A DNA stretch of 38,504 bases from Chloroflexota bacterium. Its GTDB lineage: Bacteria > Chloroflexota > Dehalococcoidia > Lucifugimonadales > JACPQL01. The notes under the pieces are model-generated. The model was not told where the DNA came from and did not search any database. It was given only the letters and a program-made list of their open reading frames with translations. This document shows positions 8,297-16,436 of the stretch, piece by piece. The first letter of the stretch is position 1, and each line of letters starts with the position of its first letter. The stretch is from the NCBI GenBank assembly GCA_016190445.1, contig JACPQL010000051.1, forward strand, positions 1-38,504, in the 5' to 3' direction. The translations under genes and the position numbers were made by a program.

Positions 8297-8538
8297 ACAA
8301 GTGTACCTCCCGCGGTACCACCCTTTTTGCCTGCTACGGATGGACAGGCCAACTTGAGCGCGGTAACGGCGCGCGCACCGCCTGGCCCTACTATCTGACA
8401 CCCCTCGTCACGGGTTCAGGCCAGCCGCTCCGGGGCGAGTTCAAGGGCCTCACTGCCGCCGGCTTTCCACCCCTCGCCGGCTCTCTGGGGCCAAGGCCAC
8501 CCCTACTACTCCCCATCCACGCGGTAAATATGTGCAAT
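8270..8538 (-). promoter_or_regulatory. Leucine-specific T-box riboswitch
   Basis: Leader of the ilv-leu operon. The universal T-box sequence AGGGTGGTACCGCG lies on the minus strand at 8311-8324, just before the terminator. Stem I is visible upstream: GGGG then AGTAGTA (8504-8510) on the 5' side, and CCCTT GAACTC GCCCC on the 3' side (near 8432-8447). That gives a specifier loop in which GAA is followed by the codon CTC (8437-8439), which reads leucine. A hairpin with GCCGGC arms and the AGAGAG motif forms the distal part of stem I. The TGGT bulge would pair with an ACCA 3' end, which fits tRNA-Leu with discriminator A73. Uncharged tRNA-Leu should stabilise the antiterminator and switch the operon on. 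Confidence 0.93.
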
Positions 8539-8545
8539 TGGGTAT

Positions 8546-8575
8546 ACGCTACCATGGGTGTCCCAAAAGTGTCAA
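8546..8575 (-). promoter_or_regulatory. Promoter of the ilv-leu operon
   Basis: A perfect TTGACA (8570-8575) is followed after 18 bases by TAGCGT (8546-8551) on the minus strand. The predicted start, near 8538, falls just before T-box stem I, which supports the assignment. The -10 box is a weak match on its own. The divergent polysaccharide cluster starts about 160 bases away; a weak plus-strand candidate for it is TTTACG-17-TAGCAT at about 8653-8681. Confidence 0.6.
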
Positions 8576-8734
8576 GGCAACCTTGCTGAAAGACGAATAC
8601 CTGCCCCACGGTCACCCCACTCGCCAGCAGTCACCTGCGTCTCTTTACGCAACCAGACGCGGGTGGTAGCATCCATCTCATGGTGCATACTGGGAAGAAT
8701 CATCCCTGGCATCAAGACAAGGGGCCTGAGCAAG

Positions 8735-10072
8735 ATGAGCAACCTCGTAGAAAAGATCAAGCGGAGAGAGGCCCGCATCGCTGTAATCGGTCTGGGCTAT
8801 GTGGGCCTCCCTCTAGCCGTGGAGAAGGCCAAGGCAGGCTTCCACGTGACAGGGATTGACCGGAACGCCGAGCGAGTGGCCAGGGTCAACCAGGGCGAGA
8901 ACTACATTCCCGATATCCTGAACGTTGACCTGGAGCAGGCAGTCAAGGCAGGCAGGCTGGTGGCTACCCAGGAGTTCGACGTGATATCGGACGTGGACGT
9001 GATAACCATCTGCGTCCCCACGCCTCTGGACAAGAACAAGAACCCGGACACGAGCTTCATCTCCTATGTGGTGGAACGGTCGCTCCCGTACCTGCGCCCC
9101 CACCAGCTCCTGGTGCTGGAGAGCACGACCTATCCTGGGACCACGGAGGAGGTGATCCTGCCTCAGCTCCAGAAGCGGGGATTCTCCGTGGGCAAGGACT
9201 ACTACCTGGCCTTCTCACCAGAGCGGGTGGACCCGGGGAACCACCAGTACAAGGTGAAAAACACTCCCAAGGTGGTGGGAGGGGTCACGCCGGCGTGCAC
9301 TGAGGCGGCCAAGGCGCTGTACGAGACCATTGTGGAGAGCGAGGTGTTCGCTGTCTCTTCTCCGCGAGTAGCTGAGATGACGAAGCTGCTGGAGAACATT
9401 TTCCGCATCGTCAACGTATCCCTGGTGAACGAGATGGCCATGCTCTGCCACCGCATGGGAATTGACATCTGGGAGGTGGTGGAGGCGGCCAAGACCAAGC
9501 CTTTCGGCTTCATGCCCTTCTATCCGGGCCCAGGCATGGGGGGCCACTGCATCCCCATTGACCCCTTCTACCTTGCCTGGAAGGCCAAGGAGTACGACTT
9601 CTCCACCAGGTTCATCGAACTGGCGGGAGAGATCAACGACTCCATGCCGGAGTACGTTGTGGAGCAGGTGTCCGAGATCCTGAACCGGCACAGAAAGTGC
9701 CTGAATGGCGCCCGAATACTGATGTTGGGTATGGCCTACAAGAAAGACACCGACGACCTGCGAGAGTCACCGGCGCTGAAGGTAGCCCTTTCCTTGGTGG
9801 AGCGCGGTGCCGCGCTCAGCTACCATGATCCTTTCATCCCTGCCTGCCAAGTATCGGGCAGCGAGCTCCGCTCAGTAGAGTTCACTCCTGCCAGGCTCAG
9901 GGAGTGCGATCTGGTGCTCATCACCACAGACCACTCCTGCGTTGACTACCGGACCGTGGCTGAGCACGCCCCCCTTGTTTACGATACCCGCAACGCCTTC
10001 AGCGACCACAGCAACCCCAGAATCTACCGCCTCGGGGCCCCAGCACCCGGGTGGCGCCCTCACCATGATTGA
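8735..10072 (+). CDS. wbpA: UDP-N-acetylglucosamine 6-dehydrogenase (WbpA type)
   Basis: NAD-dependent dehydrogenase of the UDP-glucose/GDP-mannose family, oxidising C6 of a UDP-amino sugar to the uronate. The 445 residues contain the three standard domains: Rossmann motif GLGYVG (19-24), a central domain with Lys217 in EMTKLLEN, and the catalytic Cys272 in PGMGGHCIPIDPFYL. Several stretches (LESTTYPGTTEE, SPERVDPGN, TKPFGFMPFYPGPG) match WbpA-like UDP-GlcNAc dehydrogenases better than WecC-like UDP-ManNAc dehydrogenases, as recalled from those families. The frame is open from 8558 across the leader, but the conserved protein begins at the ATG at 8735, behind AAGGGG. It overlaps the next gene by eight bases (ATGATTGA). 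First gene of the polysaccharide locus. Confidence 0.9.
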   Translation: MSNLVEKIKRREARIAVIGLGYVGLPLAVEKAKAGFHVTGIDRNAERVARVNQGENYIPDILNVDLEQAVKAGRLVATQEFDVISDVDVITICVPTPLDKNKNPDTSFISYVVERSLPYLRPHQLLVLESTTYPGTTEEVILPQLQKRGFSVGKDYYLAFSPERVDPGNHQYKVKNTPKVVGGVTPACTEAAKALYETIVESEVFAVSSPRVAEMTKLLENIFRIVNVSLVNEMAMLCHRMGIDIWEVVEAAKTKPFGFMPFYPGPGMGGHCIPIDPFYLAWKAKEYDFSTRFIELAGEINDSMPEYVVEQVSEILNRHRKCLNGARILMLGMAYKKDTDDLRESPALKVALSLVERGAALSYHDPFIPACQVSGSELRSVEFTPARLRECDLVLITTDHSCVDYRTVAEHAPLVYDTRNAFSDHSNPRIYRLGAPAPGWRPHHD

Positions 10073-11657
10073 GGCAGCGGTAGTCATTGGCGCCATCATG
10101 CTCATGGACACCGTGGCCAGGGTGGGTCGCTTTCTGGCACGGGAAAGGGACATCGCCTATAACGACGAGGCGCCACACTATGCCCTGATTACAGAGATCC
10201 GGCGCAACCGCCACCGAGTTCCCCGCGCGTTCTCCTACGCTCTGGTCCATCACCACAGCGGCAGGTACCCTTTTCTCTACCACTGGCTGCTCTCCTTTCT
10301 ACCCGACCGATTTGTCCGCGGCTACGGGGGCATTTTCTCAGCGCTCGCAGAGACGGCCTATGTCGCCCTCCACGGCGCCGTGGCCTACCTGCTGGCGACG
10401 CGCGTCGGCCTGGCCGAACCTGGCCCGCTGGTGGTTGGCGGCGTGGCCTCGGCTGCCGCAGCCCTGAACCCCCAGGCATGGGGCAGGAGCACCTCCAGCC
10501 CCATGCAGATAGCCATTTCACCCCGCCCCCTGGGAAAGGTGCTGGCAAGCGTCTCGTGCCTGGCCCTCGTCCTGGCACTGCCCCAGAGCGCCTTCGGCCT
10601 GTGGGCCGGCATCGCCATACTGGGCGTGGCACTGGTGGCCCTCACCAGCAAGTTTGGCGTCCAGGCCGTGGTGTTGACCTACATTGGCATTGCGCTCGCC
10701 ACCCTCAGGTGGGAGCCCGCCATCTACCTGGCCCTGGGCCTGGTGCTGGCTCTGGCCCTTTCACTGGGCGCCTACTGGGATGTCCTGACCGGCCAGGTCA
10801 GACACCTCATTGGCTACTACAGGCAGATCAAAGATACCCACTACATGACCACGGGCGATTTCACCTTCCAAGTGGGGCATATCCGAGACCTGCTCTTGCA
10901 TCCGAGATGGACCTCTCTTCGAAGGCTCTCTACCGACCCCTTCCTACGCCAGGTCTCCTTCTGGCTGCCGCAGTTCGCGGTGCTGGCGCTGGTCCTTGCC
11001 ACCAACCGAGGTTTCCCCCACGCGAGCTGGGGAACGCTGCTCCTCTGGTGGCTGGCGGTGGACGTGGTGGTATGGCTGCTGGTGCTGCACCCACGCCTCA
11101 AGTTCATCGGCGAGGGAGACCGGTACATGGAGTACTCCGGGAACCTCCCATTAAACGTCCTGGCCGCCCTGGCGCTGTGGAGCCTCGAACCCGTCGGCGT
11201 ACGGGCTGTAGCGGTGGTTGCAGTGATAGGCTATCCCCTACTCTTCAATTACCTGGGTGGGCTCCACCGCGCGGGCCCTTCCGTGGCCACCCGCATTCGG
11301 TCTGACCTGCGCGCGCTGGCAACTCTGCCGGATGGTGTAGTCTTGACGGTGCCTCCTGGGGCCGCTAATTTCGTGAGAGCCGCGGTGGGCAGGCACAAGT
11401 TCGTCAACGTATCGCCAGGCGGGTTGAATGATGCCACCATGAAGCAGCTTTACGACGCCTATCCTCTGGTGGACGAGAAGATAGACGGCCTGCTGGAAAG
11501 ATATAAAGTGGACTATCTGGTGCTGATGCCTGAGACACGGGGCAAGCTCCAGTCCCATGACGTGTCCAGGCACAAACCGGTGTTCGAGGGTGAGTGGGTG
11601 CGAGTGTACCGCGTGGCGGAGCACGCACCCACCCTCACGGCCGGGGAAAGCGGGTGA
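10065..11657 (+). CDS. GT-C type membrane glycosyltransferase, copy A
   Basis: Integral membrane protein of 530 residues with about ten or more hydrophobic segments. Soon after the first segment it has YNDEAPHYALITEIRRNRHRVP (Asp34-Glu35), then a YPFLYHWLLSFLP stretch. A DE motif in the first outer loop followed by a helix, V-P and a Y-P segment is the pattern of the PMT_2/ArnT GT-C family, which uses lipid-linked sugars. Family placement is by pattern only. A soluble C-terminal part of about 125 residues follows the last membrane helix. The ATG at 10065 overlaps the stop of the dehydrogenase, and the close paralogue at 16433 starts at the matching position, which fixes the start. An O-antigen ligase-like role is a weaker alternative. 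Confidence 0.7.
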   Translation: MIEAAVVIGAIMLMDTVARVGRFLARERDIAYNDEAPHYALITEIRRNRHRVPRAFSYALVHHHSGRYPFLYHWLLSFLPDRFVRGYGGIFSALAETAYVALHGAVAYLLATRVGLAEPGPLVVGGVASAAAALNPQAWGRSTSSPMQIAISPRPLGKVLASVSCLALVLALPQSAFGLWAGIAILGVALVALTSKFGVQAVVLTYIGIALATLRWEPAIYLALGLVLALALSLGAYWDVLTGQVRHLIGYYRQIKDTHYMTTGDFTFQVGHIRDLLLHPRWTSLRRLSTDPFLRQVSFWLPQFAVLALVLATNRGFPHASWGTLLLWWLAVDVVVWLLVLHPRLKFIGEGDRYMEYSGNLPLNVLAALALWSLEPVGVRAVAVVAVIGYPLLFNYLGGLHRAGPSVATRIRSDLRALATLPDGVVLTVPPGAANFVRAAVGRHKFVNVSPGGLNDATMKQLYDAYPLVDEKIDGLLERYKVDYLVLMPETRGKLQSHDVSRHKPVFEGEWVRVYRVAEHAPTLTAGESG

Positions 11658-11662
11658 AACCC

Positions 11663-12799
11663 ATGGCCAAGCCAGAACCCATCCCTGTGTTCAAGCCCTG
11701 CTACGATGAAGAAGAGGTGCAGGCTGTGGCAGAGGTGCTGAGAAGCGGGTGGATCGGCCTGGGCCCCCGCACCCGCCAGTTCGAGCATGCCTTCGCAGGC
11801 TACGTGGAGGCTCCCTTCGCGGTGGCCACCAACTCCGCCACGGCGGCGCTGCACCTCGCCCTGAAAGTGGCCAACGTGGAGGGCCATGAGGTCATCACCA
11901 CACCAATGACTTTCGTATCCACCAACCACGCCATCCTGTACAACAACGGTATCCCTGTGTTCGCCGACATTGAGCCGGACACACTGAACGTTGATGTGCG
12001 CTCCGTGGAGGAGCTTCTATCGCCGCGCACCAGGGCCATCGTGGTGGTGCACTACGGGGGGCACGCGTGCGACATGGACGCCATCATGGAGCTGGCCCGC
12101 CTGCGGGGTATCCCAGTCATAGAAGACGCGGCGCACGCCTGCGGCGCCCAATACAAGGGGAAGCGCATCGGCGGACTCGGGAACCTGACGTGCTTCAGCT
12201 TCCACGCGGTGAAGAACCTGGCCACCGGCGACGGCGGAATGATCACATGCACCGATCCCCAGGTCGCTGAGCGCCTGGACCACCTGCGCTGGGTGGGAAT
12301 CAGCAAGGACACCTGGCGTCGCGCAGGAGAAGAGACCCGCTACTCCTGGTTCTACGGGGTGGAAGACGTGGGTTTCAAGTACCACATGAACGACATCGCG
12401 GCGGCCCTGGGGCTGGTGCAGCTCGCCAAGCTGGACCGGACCAACGCCCGGCGTAGGGAGATAGTGGCGCGCTACAACCAGGGCTTTGCCGGTCTGGAGT
12501 GGCTGGAGACGCCCGTGGAGAAGCCCTACGCCCACAGCTCCTGGCACAACTACGTGGTCAAGGCGGAGCGCCGCGACGAGCTAATACAGTTCTTGGGCGA
12601 GCGCGGCATCTCAGCGGGAATGCACTACTACCCCAACCACCTGTACGAGATCTACGAGCCATACCGCCGCCCACTGCCGGTCACGGATAGAGTGTGGCGA
12701 CGGCTCGTCACGCTTCCTCTTTTCCCGGACCTGACAGACAGCCAGGTGGAGCACATAATCGAGACGGTGCGCTCCTTCGGGGCCCAGCGCCTCACCTAG
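11663..12799 (+). CDS. DegT/DnrJ/EryC1/StrS sugar aminotransferase
   Basis: PLP-dependent aminotransferase that places an amino group on a keto nucleotide sugar. The 378-residue product has the fold-type I features of the family: substrate loop SGWIGLGPRTRQFE near 28-41, Asp155 in EDAAHACGA stacking on the cofactor, and the PLP lysine Lys184 in CFSFHAVKNLATGDGG. Length is normal. The ATG at 11663 is used; a GTG at 11654 would overlap the previous stop as GTGA and add three residues, so the start is not certain. It may act after the WbpA-type dehydrogenase, as WbpE does, or on a dTDP-4-keto sugar from RmlB; the sequence alone does not decide. Confidence 0.92.
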   Translation: MAKPEPIPVFKPCYDEEEVQAVAEVLRSGWIGLGPRTRQFEHAFAGYVEAPFAVATNSATAALHLALKVANVEGHEVITTPMTFVSTNHAILYNNGIPVFADIEPDTLNVDVRSVEELLSPRTRAIVVVHYGGHACDMDAIMELARLRGIPVIEDAAHACGAQYKGKRIGGLGNLTCFSFHAVKNLATGDGGMITCTDPQVAERLDHLRWVGISKDTWRRAGEETRYSWFYGVEDVGFKYHMNDIAAALGLVQLAKLDRTNARRREIVARYNQGFAGLEWLETPVEKPYAHSSWHNYVVKAERRDELIQFLGERGISAGMHYYPNHLYEIYEPYRRPLPVTDRVWRRLVTLPLFPDLTDSQVEHIIETVRSFGAQRLT

Positions 12800-12806
12800 A
12801 GGTCCC

Positions 12807-14285
12807 GTGCTCAGCAAGATACTCCGAGACTCAGTCGTATACGGCCTCTCCAACGGCATAGGGCGCCTTTCCGCCTTTATCACGGCGCCCATACTAACCC
12901 GTATCTTCGTGCCCGCCGACTACGGAGTAATAGACGCCGTAATGGTGAGCACGGGACTCTTCGTCCTCCTCATCGGGCTCAACCTGGACTCGGGGATGGT
13001 CCGCTACTACTACGACTCGGACGAGCGGCGAGCGCAGCACGATATCGCCAATACCAGCTTCTGGGGGGGCCTGGCCTTGGGCGTGGGCCTCACGGCCGTC
13101 GCACTCCCCTTCGCCGCCTCCTTCTCCCAGGCGCTCTTCAAGACTACCGAGCACGCCCACCTGGTCCGCCTTGCCCTCCTCTCCATCCCGTTCACATTGC
13201 TGAGCCACCACTTCCAGACCGTGCTCCAGATACAGAAGCGGCCCAGGGCATTCCTGGCGATGACCAGCGTCACCGTAGGACTCTCGCTGGCACTCACCCT
13301 GACGCTGGTGGTGGGACTGCGCTGGGGCCTCACCGGCATGATGACCACTGTCTTGATATCGGCAGTGGGCACCGCGGTGGGGTACTTTGCACTGCTGCGC
13401 CCCGTGTACAGGCTGGGGTATTCTCGCACCAACCTGAAGCGGCTGCTCCACTACTGCTTGCCCGCAATGCCCGGCGTGGGGCTCAACTGGATTATGCGCT
13501 ACTCCAACCGGTTCTTCATGCTCCAGTTCACCGCCACCACCGGCCTGGGCCTCTACGCCATCGGCGACAGGGTGGCCCAGCTACTTCTTCTGGCCATGAT
13601 GGCGTTCCAGACTGCCTGGCGCCCATATGCCATGTCCATGATCCGCGATGAGGGGGCGCGCGGGTTCTATGCCCGCGCCTTCTCCCTGTACGTGGTGCTT
13701 TTCGCCCTTGCTGCGGGCGCCATCAGCCTGTTTGCAAGGGAGGCGCTGATGCTCTTCGCGCCTCAGGCCTACCTGGGCGCCCAGGCGGTCATCGGCATCC
13801 TCTGCTTGAGCCTGCTGGTGCAGAGCGCTGCCAACCAGCTTGGCATGGGCATCAACATCGCGGCGAAGACTCACCTGGTCTCCATCGCCATCGCCATCGG
13901 AGCCGCGGTCACCACAGCCCTCAACTTCACCCTCATCCCCCAGGTGGGCATCGCGGGGGCCGCAGCCGCCCTCCTCGCTGGCCAACTGGCCTCCTGCGCC
14001 TTCATGTACTGGCAGGCGCAGCGCCTCTACCCCGTGCGGTATGATGTGGGACGGGCGCTCCTGGCCCTGGGGTTGGTTGCCAGCCTGGCGGCTGCGGGGT
14101 ACTACTTGGGCGGCGCCCTTGCCTACCCCCAGGCGCTACTGGTCAAGCTGGCGGTGCTTGTAGGCTTTGCGGCGGTAGTGTACAGCCTTGTCATGACCGG
14201 CGAGCAGCGCCACCGGCTCCGCTCACGGCTGGGCCAGGTGCGCGCCCACCTGCGGGCCACCATGAGCCCCAGGTCGGTGCCGTAG
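12807..14285 (+). CDS. Wzx-like polysaccharide flippase
   Basis: MOP-superfamily membrane protein of 492 residues with about 12-14 hydrophobic helices. The N-terminus (LRDSVVYGLSNGIGRLSAFITAPILTRIF, then PADYGVIDAV) is typical of the polysaccharide biosynthesis/export family, whose members flip undecaprenyl-linked repeat units across the membrane. A charged loop FNxx(DS)GMVRYYYDSDERRAQ-like segment follows helix 2. It starts with GTG seven bases after the aminotransferase stop, with AGAGG just upstream. It would supply the Wzy-like polymerase encoded at 18645. Confidence 0.9.
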   Translation: MLSKILRDSVVYGLSNGIGRLSAFITAPILTRIFVPADYGVIDAVMVSTGLFVLLIGLNLDSGMVRYYYDSDERRAQHDIANTSFWGGLALGVGLTAVALPFAASFSQALFKTTEHAHLVRLALLSIPFTLLSHHFQTVLQIQKRPRAFLAMTSVTVGLSLALTLTLVVGLRWGLTGMMTTVLISAVGTAVGYFALLRPVYRLGYSRTNLKRLLHYCLPAMPGVGLNWIMRYSNRFFMLQFTATTGLGLYAIGDRVAQLLLLAMMAFQTAWRPYAMSMIRDEGARGFYARAFSLYVVLFALAAGAISLFAREALMLFAPQAYLGAQAVIGILCLSLLVQSAANQLGMGINIAAKTHLVSIAIAIGAAVTTALNFTLIPQVGIAGAAAALLAGQLASCAFMYWQAQRLYPVRYDVGRALLALGLVASLAAAGYYLGGALAYPQALLVKLAVLVGFAAVVYSLVMTGEQRHRLRSRLGQVRAHLRATMSPRSVP

Positions 14286-14312
14286 AAAAGAGAGGGAGCG
14301 AATCGTATCACC

Positions 14313-15632
14313 GTGAATAACATCCCCCTGTTACCGGCAACCAGCGCCAGGTACTTCCTCATTGTGATTGACTACTACCGCCCGGAGTACGTGCGCAAGA
14401 ACCTGGGCCTGGTGGCGGAGTGGATCGCCCGCCGGGGCGTGCCCGTGGCCTTCGTGACCAACGCCACCGAGGCCAACGAGGGCATCGCCGAGGTGCACCC
14501 CGGCGTGCCGCTGGTCCGCCTCCCCATACCCCCCCGTGGGGGTGCACCCTTGCACCACCCGGCCTACTACCGCTTCCTCTGGCGCAACCGCCGCGCCATA
14601 CGGTGGGTCTGGCTGTACCGGGCCCGCCGCTACGTCCCGCTCACAGCCATGCTGGTAAAGCTGCGCCGGGGCAAGGTGCTCATCAAGCTGGACGGAGAAG
14701 GAGGCGCGTACCCTCTGAGCAGGCTGATGGGAGCCATGTTACCCTCCCGCTGGCTCACCAGATCGAGGAGGGTCACACCACAGGGACCGGCGGTCTCCGG
14801 CGAGCACAGCCATACCGCCGACCACCGGCGTCCCCTGAGCCTGGCGCACAGGCTGTCCCGCCTCTTCCGGTGGCCCTTCCACTGGGCCGTGGCCGACTTG
14901 CCCCTGTTCCTGGCCGATGCTATCCTGTGCGAGGAGCCTGCCCTGGTACAAGGGCTGGCCCGTTGCGGCCTGGGAGCCAGGTGCTTCCTGTTCCCCAACC
15001 CGGTGCCGGTGGAGGAGATGGCAGAGGTGGAGGCGCGGCTCCGGGCCACCGGGGTAGTGCGACAGAAAGTGGTGCTCAGCGTGGGCCGCGTGATACCAGA
15101 GAAAGGGTTCGATGACCTGGTCCGTGCGTTCGCGCTGGTGCCCGCCGAGCGCCGCGCCGGGTGGAGGCTGCGCATAGTGGGCCCGGTGCAGGATGCAGCC
15201 TACTATGCCAGTCTCAGGCGCCTGACAGGTGAGCTGCTCCCGGACGGGTCGGTGGAGTTTGTGACCGGTCTCTACGGTGACGACCTGTACCGGGCCTACA
15301 TGGAGGCTGGAATCTTCGTGATGGCGTATACAAGCGGCGGCGGCGGCCAGCCCAACGTTGTCACAGAGGCAATGGCTCTAGGATGCACCATCGTGGGCAC
15401 CACCGTAGGCGGCATTCCCTTCGAGCTCGACCACGGACGGTGTGGGCGGCTGGTGCCCCCGGAAGCGCCGGCTGAGCTGGCGATGGCGCTCTCCGAGCTC
15501 ATGGTTGACGCGAGAATGCGAAAGGCAGTGGGGACAGCAGCCCGCCAGCGAGCGCTAAGGGAGTTCTCGCTGGAGCACACTATGGCACCTGTGGCAACAC
15601 GCCTTGGCCTGCCCACTGAGACGCCACGATAG
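14313..15632 (+). CDS. Family 4 glycosyltransferase
   Basis: GT-B fold glycosyltransferase of 439 residues, cytoplasmic or membrane-associated. The C-terminal nucleotide-sugar domain is clear: LSVGRVIPEKGFDDLVRAF (about 251-270), then YLYG-type positions, and the E-x7-E motif in PNVVTEAMALGCTIVGTTVGG-like sequence (about 348-368). The N-terminal half is less conserved, with a basic segment (about 95-120) that may touch the membrane. Start is a GTG at 14313; the nearest purine-rich site (GAGGGAG) is rather far, so the start is less sure than the function. Sugar specificity is unknown. Confidence 0.88.
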   Translation: MNNIPLLPATSARYFLIVIDYYRPEYVRKNLGLVAEWIARRGVPVAFVTNATEANEGIAEVHPGVPLVRLPIPPRGGAPLHHPAYYRFLWRNRRAIRWVWLYRARRYVPLTAMLVKLRRGKVLIKLDGEGGAYPLSRLMGAMLPSRWLTRSRRVTPQGPAVSGEHSHTADHRRPLSLAHRLSRLFRWPFHWAVADLPLFLADAILCEEPALVQGLARCGLGARCFLFPNPVPVEEMAEVEARLRATGVVRQKVVLSVGRVIPEKGFDDLVRAFALVPAERRAGWRLRIVGPVQDAAYYASLRRLTGELLPDGSVEFVTGLYGDDLYRAYMEAGIFVMAYTSGGGGQPNVVTEAMALGCTIVGTTVGGIPFELDHGRCGRLVPPEAPAELAMALSELMVDARMRKAVGTAARQRALREFSLEHTMAPVATRLGLPTETPR

Positions 15633-15641
15633 GAGGGAAGA

Positions 15642-16436
15642 GTGTCTCCCGAGGTCGCAATTATTGGATACGGTCACGTAGGAAGGGCCATGCATACCAT
15701 CTTCCCCAATGGTGTGGTCTATGACAAGTTTGTCCAAGAACACCAGAATACGCGGAATGCGGTCAACCTTTGCCGATTCAGCATCATCTGCGTTCCCACA
15801 CCAGAAAACGCAGACGGAAGTTGCGACGTTTCCTCCGTAGAAGATGTGGTCGGCTGGCTAGATACCCCCATCATCATCATCAAGTCCGCTGTACCTCCTG
15901 GTACTACCGACCGGCTCAAGGCGAAGTATAGGAAGCGGATCGTCGTCAGCCCAGAGTACTTCGGCGAAAGCACCTACTACCTCCCGGAACTCTTCACTCC
16001 TTTGGGATGGCCTTACCTCATCGTGGGCGGCGACAGACAGGACACAGCCGACGTGGTGGAGTTGTTTGTGCCTGTCTTGGGTCCCGCGAAGACCTATATG
16101 CAAGTTGATGCTCGCACGGCCGAGCTGACGAAATACATGGAGAACGCCTGGCTCGCAATGCAAGTTACATTTGCCAACGAGTTCTACGAGATCGCCAAGG
16201 CTCACGGTGTGGACTACAACGTGTTGCGAGAGGCCTGGGCTCTGGACCCACGTGTCAGCAAATGGCATACGGCCGTCTTCCCGATGAAGCGCGGCTTCGG
16301 TGGCAAATGCCTTCCAAAGGACCTGAAGGCCGTGATTGCCGCAGCGGAGCAAGCCGGTTACTCACCTGGCTTTCTCAAGGAGATATGGGCCAGCAACTTG
16401 CGCTTTCGCGCGCGCTCTCCGGAGAAAAGGCCGTGA
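15642..16436 (+). CDS. Short UDP-glucose dehydrogenase-family protein
   Basis: Member of the UDP-glucose/GDP-mannose dehydrogenase family, 264 residues instead of the usual 390-450. It keeps the Rossmann motif (GYGHVG, 9-14), Lys164 in ELTKYMEN and the catalytic Cys223 in GFGGKCLPKDL, but has shortened segments and lacks the third, UDP-binding C-terminal domain. Short forms with these residues are known and may be active, so truncation is not proof of loss. The GTG at 15642 has AGGAGG close upstream. Its stop overlaps the GT-C copy B start (GTGA). Base composition is clearly lower in GC than neighbours: 58 of 120 bases at 15661-15780 against 41 of 60 at 14941-15000. This hints at recent acquisition. 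Confidence 0.82.
   Translation: MSPEVAIIGYGHVGRAMHTIFPNGVVYDKFVQEHQNTRNAVNLCRFSIICVPTPENADGSCDVSSVEDVVGWLDTPIIIIKSAVPPGTTDRLKAKYRKRIVVSPEYFGESTYYLPELFTPLGWPYLIVGGDRQDTADVVELFVPVLGPAKTYMQVDARTAELTKYMENAWLAMQVTFANEFYEIAKAHGVDYNVLREAWALDPRVSKWHTAVFPMKRGFGGKCLPKDLKAVIAAAEQAGYSPGFLKEIWASNLRFRARSPEKRP

Noticed and set aside
8131-8589. Plus-strand open frame of 152 codons across the T-box
   Set aside because: It lies on the complement of a structured RNA leader and its peptide has no family features.
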